Shown here piece after piece: positions 41,517 to 50,600 of a stretch of DNA of 64,000 nt. The notes beneath the pieces are model-generated. The model was not told where the DNA came from. It worked only from the letters and a program-made list of their open reading frames with translations, and searched no databases. The stretch's first letter is position 1. Every line of letters begins with the position of its first letter. The stretch is taken from contig ABHI01000001.1 of assembly GCA_000171875.1 (NCBI GenBank), positions 62,001 through 126,000 on the forward strand. The letters are read 5' to 3'. Both the position numbers and the translations under genes were made by a program. Source of the DNA: Flavobacteriales bacterium ALC-1 (GTDB taxonomy: Bacteria; Bacteroidota; Bacteroidia; Flavobacteriales; Flavobacteriaceae).

Positions 41517-43673
41517 ATGAAATTACTTTTAAAACTATTAATAATTCTAACCATCAGTATTGGTTATTCTCAAAATACCCCTCGTTTAACTGAGATTCAA
41601 AGTCAGTTAGAAACTCTATCAGAGGATAATAAAGGATTATCAGAAAAGTTAAACGCTAATATTGCGCTTAATGATGTGACACTTTCCAATTTTTTACTAG
41701 CCGTTTCTAATGTTCATAAGGTTAACATCAATATAGATCCAGCATTAAATCAGATTAAGATTGCTAATAATTTTTCGGATGTCACCATAGCCGATATGCT
41801 CTTATTTTTATGTAAAGAATATAGTTTAACTATTGAGTTCACAAAAAACATTCTGTCTATAAAATCATATCAAGAAGATCTTACTCCAGAAGTATATGCG
41901 ATGAGGGTTGGTTTTAATCCAACAGACGAAACGCTTTCTCTAGATGTAAAACAAAATAAGTTATATGAAGTGTTTAAGGAAATTATGGACAAGAGTGCGA
42001 AAAATCTACTCTATGCTCCTGATATGGAAAACATAGAGTTGACAGCATATATCAAACCTACAGATTTTGATACTGCTATGGATAAAATGGCATTAACTAA
42101 TAATCTAATACTTACAAAAACTAGGGACAATTTTTATGTATTTGACAAGGCAATAACTGCAAATCAGAAAGGACAACATAATAGCCTTAGTAGTCGGCTG
42201 AGCCCTAACCTAAATTTTAAAGTTATAGATTCTACACGTCAATTGCTTGAGGTGGATTTTAAAAATGCACCTATAAAACATATCATTGAAACAATTGGTG
42301 CAACTCTAGGTATCAATATGTTTATGGCATCACCTCTAGATAATGCAGGAACTATTACATTAAACACAACATCCATCTCGTTTGATAATCTTTTAGTGAA
42401 AATATTTGAACTAGATGAAAACGTTGGTTTTAAATCCGATAATAATAAATCTGGTCAAATGAAACGTCCTAAACCAAAAACACCAACTGAATCGAATAAT
42501 AATTTTACATTTAAAAAAGAAGATAATATCTACTTTTTCGGAACAGAAAAACAGCTTAGTGTTAGAAAGGTAGAGATTATAATACTTAAACATCGTTCCG
42601 TAAATATGATGGCTGACCCTAACCTTATATCTGCTGGTAATGATATAAGAAGTAATTATGAAATAGCAGATCGAAGCTATAGAAATCAAAACTCAAGTGC
42701 ATTTAACAATGAAAATATCAACGGACAACGGCAACAACAAAGACAAGATCAATATAGAAGAAGTATAGGTGATGATAGCGAAAGTTCTAAAACTATTATG
42801 GATTTAATACCCGAAGAAATAACAAGTGGTTTAGATCACAAAATAGATGTAGAATTAAACAGTATTTATGTTACAGGAACTGGTGCAAAAATTGAATTAT
42901 TTAAAGAGTTTATTAGAAGTATTGATAAAGCAATACCAGTAATTTTAATTGAAGTTATGATTGTTGAAGCCCAAACTTCTAATACTTTAGAAGCTGGCGT
43001 AACTTGGGGACTAGGCACTGAACCTGCGACAACTGAAGGCTCTTTATTTCCAACCACAGATGTAACACTTGGGGCACAAACTATAAACAGAATAATTAGT
43101 GGCTTTAGTAGTACCTCGGTTTTTAATTTCGGTAAGGTGGTTCCTAACTTTTTTGCTACAGTTAAAGCTATGGAAACCAATGGTGATTTAAAAATTAAAT
43201 CGACTCCAAAACTTGCAACCTTAAATGGCCATAGAGCTTCATTTTCTAATGGACAAACATCGTACTATGCTGTGGTACAACGTAATACAATTGGTAATGA
43301 TAATCCCCAAACTACAGAAATAAGAAATTATTTCCCTGTAGATGCCAAATTAGGACTAGAGATTAAACCTTATGTTACAGGTAATAAAGAGGTATTACTA
43401 AATATTAATGTTGTTCAATCCAATTTTGGGCAGCGTATTGCAGAAGATGCACCACCAGACATTAATTCACGAGATTTTTCTTCTGTAGTACGTATGAAAG
43501 ATCAGGATATTGCTGTACTAGGTGGACTAGAAGAAAATTATTCGAATAACTCTGGTTCTGGCGTACCATTTTTAGCTAGAATACCACTTATTAAATGGCT
43601 ATTCAGTAAACGTGTTAGAGAAGGTAGAAAGTCTAAACTCACTGTGTTTATAAAACCAACCGTTATTTATTAA
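41517..43673 (+). CDS. gspD: Secretin GspD/PilQ-like
   Basis: The outer-membrane pore of the machine, 718 residues. A signal peptide (LLLKLLIILTISIGYSQ) is followed by STN/N0-like (NIALNDVTLSNFLLAVSNVHKVNINID) and N1-N3-like domains, a low-complexity Asn/Gln/Arg linker (NNENINGQRQQQRQDQYRR), and the secretin core from about residue 475: VILIEVMIVEAQTSNTLEAGVTWG, KIKSTPKLATLNGHRASF, LGLEIKPYVTG, IAVLGGLEE and VPFLARIPLIKWLFSKR. Encoded between gspE and the GspL-like gene, with a 1-bp overlap with the latter. Confidence 0.95.
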   Translation: MKLLLKLLIILTISIGYSQNTPRLTEIQSQLETLSEDNKGLSEKLNANIALNDVTLSNFLLAVSNVHKVNINIDPALNQIKIANNFSDVTIADMLLFLCKEYSLTIEFTKNILSIKSYQEDLTPEVYAMRVGFNPTDETLSLDVKQNKLYEVFKEIMDKSAKNLLYAPDMENIELTAYIKPTDFDTAMDKMALTNNLILTKTRDNFYVFDKAITANQKGQHNSLSSRLSPNLNFKVIDSTRQLLEVDFKNAPIKHIIETIGATLGINMFMASPLDNAGTITLNTTSISFDNLLVKIFELDENVGFKSDNNKSGQMKRPKPKTPTESNNNFTFKKEDNIYFFGTEKQLSVRKVEIIILKHRSVNMMADPNLISAGNDIRSNYEIADRSYRNQNSSAFNNENINGQRQQQRQDQYRRSIGDDSESSKTIMDLIPEEITSGLDHKIDVELNSIYVTGTGAKIELFKEFIRSIDKAIPVILIEVMIVEAQTSNTLEAGVTWGLGTEPATTEGSLFPTTDVTLGAQTINRIISGFSSTSVFNFGKVVPNFFATVKAMETNGDLKIKSTPKLATLNGHRASFSNGQTSYYAVVQRNTIGNDNPQTTEIRNYFPVDAKLGLEIKPYVTGNKEVLLNINVVQSNFGQRIAEDAPPDINSRDFSSVVRMKDQDIAVLGGLEENYSNNSGSGVPFLARIPLIKWLFSKRVREGRKSKLTVFIKPTVIY

Positions 43674-44887
43674 TGACTGAACAATTAATATCATATCTAA
43701 AATATGGAAATCACTTTTATGGTGTTGAGTTAACACAACTAAAAGGCGAATACAAATACTATGGTATCGCTTTAAAAAAGAAACGAGCGCAATTAGATAT
43801 TAAAGCTAGTTTTGAAGCTACAGCTGTTGAGAAGCTAAAAGACCATATTCCAAAAGGCAAACCTTTAGTATTAGTAATTAATACAGACTCTGTATTAACA
43901 AAGAAGGTGAAAGCTAAGACTAAAGAAACGTTAAAGCTGGTTCATATGGCGTTTCCAAATATCAAAACCGAAGACTTTTACTATGAAACTATAAGTCAAG
44001 GAGAACATCATTTTGTTTCTATCTGTAGAAAAACCTATGTTGATGACTTATTAAATGATTATACAACAAAGAACATCAATGTAATTGATTTTACTCTAGG
44101 CAACCTAATTAGCACTACTTTAATTCCTTTTATAAGTTCTAATTACATAAACACTTCTAATGCTTCAATTTCTTTAGAAGATGCACTAATTACAAATATT
44201 TTTACTCAAGAAGTTGATTTAGAATCTAGCCATGACATTAATGGTTTAGATATAAAAAATAACCTATTGCTAAGCTTTGCAGCTGCACTAAATTTAGTCG
44301 TAAAAACTAACGTTATACAATCTAGCTTTAGTAATACAAAAGAAGAGTTAAATACAACGTTTAAACAAAAACTATTTGCCAGCCAATTTTTAAAAATGGG
44401 TTTAAGCACCTTATTTGTAATACTACTGATTAATTTCTTATTTTTTAATCATTATTACAATGAAGTCAACACCTTAAAGGAAACTGCTCAAATATTAGAA
44501 GCGTCTAAAGTTAAAATGGTAAGTCTTAATGAAAAAGTTCAGAAAACGGAGAAGATGGTAGATGATGTTTTAAAAAGTAGTGATTCTAAAAGTTCACTTT
44601 ATGTAGATGTTATTATTAACAATCTACCTAAATCTATTTTACTAAAAGAGCTCAACTATCAACCATTACTCAAAAAAATCAAAGAAGATAAAGCCATTGA
44701 AAACTTTAAAAACCAGATTCTCATTTCTGGTCAATCTAATAATAGTATTGAATTTTCGCAATGGGTATCTCAGCTCGAAAATTTTAAATGGATACAATCT
44801 GTTAACATTTTAAGTTTTGAAGACACCTCTAAATCGTCATCAAGCTTTACCATTAAACTAAACATGCAAGATGACACAGAAGACTAA
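43673..44887 (+). CDS. GspL / PilM-PilN-like inner-membrane assembly protein
   Basis: 404 residues in the GspL position. The cytoplasmic N-terminal part (about 1-230: YGVELTQLKGEYKYYGIAL, KPLVLVINTDSVLTKKVK, NVIDFTLGNLISTTLIPF) looks like the actin-like PilM/GspL fold; then one membrane helix (MGLSTLFVILLINFLFFNHYY), a coiled coil (EASKVKMVSLNEKVQKTEKMV) and a small ferredoxin-like periplasmic domain (ISGQSNNSIEFSQWVSQLENFKWIQSVNIL), as in GspL/PilN. It would bind GspE. Similarity is structural and positional rather than motif-based. Confidence 0.7.
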   Translation: MTEQLISYLKYGNHFYGVELTQLKGEYKYYGIALKKKRAQLDIKASFEATAVEKLKDHIPKGKPLVLVINTDSVLTKKVKAKTKETLKLVHMAFPNIKTEDFYYETISQGEHHFVSICRKTYVDDLLNDYTTKNINVIDFTLGNLISTTLIPFISSNYINTSNASISLEDALITNIFTQEVDLESSHDINGLDIKNNLLLSFAAALNLVVKTNVIQSSFSNTKEELNTTFKQKLFASQFLKMGLSTLFVILLINFLFFNHYYNEVNTLKETAQILEASKVKMVSLNEKVQKTEKMVDDVLKSSDSKSSLYVDVIINNLPKSILLKELNYQPLLKKIKEDKAIENFKNQILISGQSNNSIEFSQWVSQLENFKWIQSVNILSFEDTSKSSSSFTIKLNMQDDTED

Positions 44888-45383
44888 AAATATAATACTC
44901 GTTGTAGGTTTTCTGCTCACTGTACTTATCGCCTATAAATATGCTATTGCAAATACATTACAATTAAAAAATGAGTACAAAACGCTTAAACAAGAAGCCG
45001 TCGTTTTTAATAATATGCCTCAACAACTCTCATCATTAAAACAAAGAGAAAAGTACTTTGATTCACTTTTAACCAAATACCAATTAGGAGAAAGCTCTAT
45101 GCAAAACAGCATGCTAAAAAGCATAAATACTTTTGCTGACGCTAACAAATTAAAAGTGATTGATTTTATTGAACCTCATAAGATGAGGAAAAACGATTTA
45201 ACAGTAAATACCTATCAATTTACTTTAGAAGGTGATTATAATGCCATTATCACACTCATTCATCAACTAGAACAGAAAACTAGATTTGGTGAGGTCATAA
45301 ATCTTAATTTTAAAAAACAGAAGAATTATAAAACTGGGCAGTTTTACTTGCAGGCTAGTGTTTTGTTGAAGAGCTTTGGTTAA
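44871..45383 (+). CDS. GspM/PilO-like inner-membrane protein
   Basis: A 170-residue bitopic protein: a short cytoplasmic start, a membrane helix (NIILVVGFLLTVLIAYKYAI), a coiled coil (QLKNEYKTLKQEAVVFNNMPQQLSSLKQREKYF) and a periplasmic ferredoxin-like domain (NTYQFTLEGDYNAIITLIHQLEQKTRFGEVINLNF), the architecture of GspM/PilO, partner of GspL/PilN. It overlaps the GspL-like gene by 17 bp and is the last gene of the operon. No terminator is obvious behind it. Confidence 0.75.
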   Translation: MTQKTKNIILVVGFLLTVLIAYKYAIANTLQLKNEYKTLKQEAVVFNNMPQQLSSLKQREKYFDSLLTKYQLGESSMQNSMLKSINTFADANKLKVIDFIEPHKMRKNDLTVNTYQFTLEGDYNAIITLIHQLEQKTRFGEVINLNFKKQKNYKTGQFYLQASVLLKSFG

Positions 45384-45497
45384 AATTAAATATTACGTTA
45401 GATTAGATTTTATAAAATGAGAAGCCTACTGTAACTCAAATTATATCATTATTAATTTCAACTAAAAACCGTAATTTAGCTTTACCTAACTTCAGCT

Positions 45498-47279
45498 GTG
45501 AAAAGAGCCCTATACATACTATGTGTTTTCATGTTTGGTGTAATTACTCCGCTATTTGCACAAGATGTGACCTTGTTTCAACAATTTAATGGACGTTACG
45601 ATTACACAGCTATTGGTAATACCCTAAATACTGCAGAAAATGGTACTGGTGGAGTGTGTACTATACTCACCTCCTCTTCTGCTGATTTAAACCTCAACAC
45701 CAATCAAACCGTTGTAGCAGCGTATTTGTATTGGGCAGGTTCCGGTAATGGTGATTTTGATATTGCATTAAATGGTACACCCGTAACAGCCGAACGTACC
45801 TTTAACGATGCATTAGATGCTACACGTGTGTTTTTTGCCGCCTTTGCCGATGTCACTGATATTATAACAAGTCAAGGTAATACCACGTACACGATTTCAG
45901 ATTTTGATTTATCATCCATCATAGCTCCTTATTGCCCTTCAGGAACCAATTTTGGTGGTTGGGCCATCACTGTAATTTATGAAGATGCTAGTTTACCCCT
46001 CAATCAACTCAATGTATATGATGGCTTACAAAGTGTACCCACATTTTTAAGTATTACACTAGATAATTTAAATGTTTTAGATAATGAAGATGCTAAAATT
46101 GGTTTTATCGCCTGGGAGGGAGATAGTGCTTTAGCCGTAAATGAACAATTAACCATTAATGGAAATGTAATCAGTAATGCCCCTTTAAACCCAGCAAATA
46201 ATGCATTTAATGGCACCAATACATTTACTGGAGCAAGTGACTTATATAATATGGATATTGATGTCTATAATATTCAAAATAATATAAATATTGGAGATAC
46301 ATCCGCAACCATTGCATTAACTTCCGGACAGGATTATGTGATGATTAATAATATCATTACTGTTTTAAACAGCCAATTACCAGATGCTACTATAAGTATT
46401 GACGATTATATCGTAAACTGTGGAGATAATAGTATTGAACTTTTTTATAAGGTTTATAATAACAATAGCACTGATGTTTTACCTGCTAACATTCCAATCG
46501 CGTTTTATTTAGATGGTATTTTAATTGGACAAAGTCAGACAGTTAATGCTATTGCAATTGATGGTAATGAAAGTAATACTATTAGTGTTACCGTACCTGA
46601 TGATGCAGACGCAAACTTAACCATTGTTGCTATTGTAGATGATGATGGCACTATGAATGGAACTGTTACCGAAACCAATGAAGATAATAATATCACTTTT
46701 GAAGATATTGAATTGTTGGTTATACCTGATATTATTGTTTTACCAAATCTCATAGGCTGTAATGAAGGTTTTGAAATCTCAACTTACAATTTGTATGATG
46801 CTTTAGAAGGACAAAATCTTAATGAAGATGCCATCACATTTTACCATTCGCTAGACGACTTAGAAACAACATCTAGTTCTATTTTAATTCCTAATGATTA
46901 TAACAATACATCTAATCCTGAAACAATTTATGTGAGATTGGCGAGTCCTCCATGTTACGAGATTTATCAATTTGATTTGACTATTGAAAATTGTCCCCCA
47001 TACATTCCCGATGGATTTTCTCCTAATGCTGATACGCTCAATGATTGGTTTAATATTCAAGGGCTTTACGACATATTTACAGAACATCGATTAGAAATTT
47101 ATAACCGTTATGGTGAGATTATTTTTGAAGGCAATAATCATAAACCATGGTACGGAAAAGTAAATAGAGGATTAAATAATCATGGTAATATTGCGCCTGT
47201 TGGAACTTATTATTACATTCTAAATTTAAACGATCCTAATTATAAACCAATTATAGGTTGGGTATACCTAAACTATTAA
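45498..47279 (+). CDS. T9SS type B sorting domain protein with CARDB-like domain
   Basis: 593 residues, GTG start, signal peptide (RALYILCVFMFGVITPLFAQ). The first 270 residues form a domain seen in gliding-associated proteins (GGVCTILTSSSADLNL, VVAAYLYWAGSGNGDFDI, NFGGWAITVIYEDASLPLNQLNVYDG). A CARDB-like Ig domain (VYNNNSTDVLPANIPIAFYLDGILIG, VTETNEDNNITF), one Cys/Asp module with NTSNPETIYVRLASPPCYE, and the type B sorting domain (YIPDGFSPNADTLNDWFNIQGL, LEIYNRYGEIIFEG, GTYYYIL) follow. The sorting domain is more diverged than in the other family members here, so it is an older branch. Surface-exposed via T9SS. Confidence 0.88.
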   Translation: MKRALYILCVFMFGVITPLFAQDVTLFQQFNGRYDYTAIGNTLNTAENGTGGVCTILTSSSADLNLNTNQTVVAAYLYWAGSGNGDFDIALNGTPVTAERTFNDALDATRVFFAAFADVTDIITSQGNTTYTISDFDLSSIIAPYCPSGTNFGGWAITVIYEDASLPLNQLNVYDGLQSVPTFLSITLDNLNVLDNEDAKIGFIAWEGDSALAVNEQLTINGNVISNAPLNPANNAFNGTNTFTGASDLYNMDIDVYNIQNNINIGDTSATIALTSGQDYVMINNIITVLNSQLPDATISIDDYIVNCGDNSIELFYKVYNNNSTDVLPANIPIAFYLDGILIGQSQTVNAIAIDGNESNTISVTVPDDADANLTIVAIVDDDGTMNGTVTETNEDNNITFEDIELLVIPDIIVLPNLIGCNEGFEISTYNLYDALEGQNLNEDAITFYHSLDDLETTSSSILIPNDYNNTSNPETIYVRLASPPCYEIYQFDLTIENCPPYIPDGFSPNADTLNDWFNIQGLYDIFTEHRLEIYNRYGEIIFEGNNHKPWYGKVNRGLNNHGNIAPVGTYYYILNLNDPNYKPIIGWVYLNY

Positions 47280-47423
47280 AATTTGTTAAAATTTTAGCCC
47301 GTTCGTCTTATTTTTTTGTGGTTCTCTTTTACTTCTACTATTTTTATGAGAGCTTACTAGATTAGGCTATTAATTTCCCTCCTCGCTTTTAAATTACCCC
47401 TCTTAAAATATTACAATATTGAG

Positions 47424-47450
47424 TTTCAGGTTAAGGGACATTTTGCAAGA
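47424..47450 (+). pseudogene. Relic of a T9SS type B C-terminal end
   Basis: The frame reads FQVKGHFAR, matching the final residues of the three neighbouring giants (FQVKGHFTLRR, FEVKGHFTLRR, FEVKGHFALRR). The frame runs on through unrelated codons to a TAG, so this is a broken end of a lost or recombined family member. Confidence 0.55.
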
Positions 47451-47481
47451 ATTTGTAAAGGTCTTAAGAATTCAATTTGGG

Positions 47482-47508
47482 AAAAAGGTCTCTTTTAGAG
47501 GCCTTTTT
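47482..47508 (+). terminator. Intrinsic terminator
   Basis: AAAAAGGTCTCT pairs with AGAGGCCTTTTT over 12 positions (one U-G) with a 3-nt loop, ending in a T-run. It is 203 bp past the stop of the gene at 45498 and 32 bp past the CTD relic; it may have served the lost gene. Confidence 0.8.
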
Positions 47509-47675
47509 AATGCAAAAACATTAAGTTGACTGCTAGAAATGTTAACATTTAATGCATTTCATCGTGTTTTTTTGTATTTCATCTTCAATACACTTACTTT
47601 TCGCCTGCTCTAAGTATGTTTATGAATGTACCGCATTTGTTAACTGTACTTAAGTTTTAAACTTTAAACTAAACA

Positions 47676-50600
47676 ATGAACTACATTAGTCGCTCCCTCT
47701 GCTTATTTCTATGCCTAATTTGTAGTACAATTTATGCTCAGCAAATTACAGTAGACAATACGGTTTCACCACAAGATTTAGTAGAAAACACTTTAATCCA
47801 AGGTTGTGTAGAGGTTTCAAATATAACATCTCCTTCAAATGGAAGTTCTATTGGTTTAGGCAGTTTTGGTTATTTTGATCGTGGTAGTTCTAACTTTCCT
47901 TTTCAAAACGGCATTGTATTAACTACAGGAAATGCCAATGCAGCAGGAAACGGACAAAATAATGACATTCTTAATGATGGAGACGATACTTGGCTAACAG
48001 ATACAGATTTGGAAACTGCCTTAGGTATTTCGGGTACCATAAATGCAACCTCTATAGAATTTAACTTTATTTCTCTCTCTAATCAAATACAATTTAATTA
48101 CATATTAGCTTCAGAAGAATACTTTGGGAATAACCCTTGTGAGTACTCTGATGGTTTTGCTTTTTTAATTCGAGAAGTAGGTACAGGCAACGCTTATACA
48201 AATATTGCTTTAGTACCAGGAACGGCAACTCCTGTAAACACAAATACAGTACACGATGAAATTGTTGGTTTCTGTGGTGCATCTAACGATGAGTATTTTG
48301 ATGGTTATAATTTAGGTGACACCAACTATAATGGTAGAACTACAGTGCTTTCAGCCTCAGCCACTATTCAACCTAACGTACAATATCAGATTAAATTGGT
48401 CATTGCAGATCAGAATGACGAAAATTTTGATTCAGCAGTTTTTATCGAAGGGAACAGTTTTGATTCTACAGTAGACTTAGGAGAAGATTTTTCTACTTGT
48501 GCCAGCAGTGTACTTCTAGACGGTAATATAAATAATCCTAATGCGACCTACTCTTGGTATTTAGATAACACACTTATTCCTTCATCAAATCAAGCAACCT
48601 ATAATGCTTTACAAACAGGAAACTATCGTGTTGAAGTTGAGCTTCCTTTTTTAAGTGGAACTTGTACAATTGAAGATGATATTAATCTTACTTTAAGCTC
48701 TACACAATCATCAGAACCTATTTCAGACTATAATCTATGTGACGATTTAAGTAATGATGGCATAGAAACGTTTGATTTATCAACAAAAGATGCTGAGGTT
48801 TTAGCTTCTGTACCTCCAGCTACTTATACCTATTCATATCATTATAATAATGCTGAAGCACTAAATAATACTAATGCGATTACAAGTCCAATTCAAAACA
48901 CGTCTAACCCTCAAATAATTCATGTAAGAATTGAAGATACTAGTAATGGCTGTTTAGCATTTTCTACCATAAGCTTAAATGTAAATCAAATACCTACAAT
49001 TGTTGCCCCAACTCTTTTGGAAGTTTGCGACGATCAAACTGCAGATGGAATTGTAGCCATGGATTTAAACTTACTGAAAGATGATGAAATAATGAATGGG
49101 CAAACTAATTTAGTGGTTACCTATCATAATACTGCCACAGATGCAGCAACTACAAGTAATGCTATACCTATGCCATATATAAATACTAACATAAATGAAC
49201 AATTATTTGTTAGTGTTACAAACCCTCAAACCGGTTGTAGTATAACTACCACTTTAGATATTACTGTATTAGAAAATCCTGTGATTAATACTGAAGACCA
49301 TTATATAGATGCCTGTGATAATGACCATGATGGCGTTGCTGATTTTGATTTAACTTCTATTATTCCAGATGTACTAGATGGATTAACTAATGTTTCGGTA
49401 ACATTTCATGCTACAGAAGAAGATGCGCTTACTGGAGCTAACCCAATTGCAGACGATACTAACTACGAAAATTTAGATCTCAATGAACAAATTGTATATA
49501 TAAGAGTAGAAAGTAATACATCGGGGTGCGCTTCTATAACTCCAATTCAAATTCATACTAACTTATTATTGACAGGGACTAATATTAGAAATTTCACAGC
49601 ATGTGATACAAATGGTGATGGATTTGAAGAATTTAATTTTGGTAATATTGCAGTAGGGATAATTAATAATATTCCAGATGTTACAATCGCATTTTACGAA
49701 ACTGAAAATGATAGAGATAATCAAGCAAACGCAATCAACCAAAGTGTATCATACACCAATACTAGTAACCCTCAGACGATATATTTAACTCTAGAAAGCC
49801 CTACATGTAATGAGGTAGCAGAAATTGAATTAATACTAGCACCAATTACAGAGTTTGAATCTGTAGTAAGTCTAGATACTTGTGATGAAGATCAAGATGG
49901 AATAACTGAAATAGATTTATCAGAATTTGATATTGCTGTCACTAATGGAATGGCAGGCTTTAGTGTCACCTACTTTTTAACAGAGCAAGATGCAACAGAT
50001 AATACTAATGAGCTTCCTGTTTTATATACTAATACAACAAATCCTTTTACCTTATACCCTAGAATTACTTCTGATCAAACTGGTTGTGCAGATATTAACT
50101 CATTTGAAGTTAATGTATTACCTGCACCACTCAGTGAAAAACCAGACGATATTATAATTTGTGATGCTGATAGAGATGGGTTTTCTATTATTAATTTAAA
50201 TAATAGTATCCCTAACTCAATAACAACAACACCAAATAGGACAGTAACATTTCACATTAATCAAGAAGATGCTGATTTAGATATTAATTCTATTACTAAT
50301 GTTTCTAATTATAATGCTCAAACCGAAACAGTGTATATGCGTATTGAGGATAGCATAACTGGCTGTTACACCGTAGAAGAGCTAATGATAATTGTAAATA
50401 CACTACCCTACATAGGCAACTTAACCAACTCTATTGGCGATTATATTTATTGTGAAAACGAAACAGACGGCATTGGAGAATTTATATTTGAAACTAAAGA
50501 TGTCGAAGCCTTAGATGGCCAAACCGGTAAAGACGTTTCATACTATCGTAATCAAACAGATGCTAACAATAAAGTAAATGCTATTGACAAAACCAGCATC

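Larger units (their letters stand above)
47280..47675. other. Intergenic region with sorting-domain relic and terminator
   Basis: This 396-bp gap holds a 27-bp relic of a T9SS type B C-terminus (47424-47450) and an intrinsic terminator (47482-47508). The rest is AT-rich and shows no supported gene. Confidence 0.65.
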
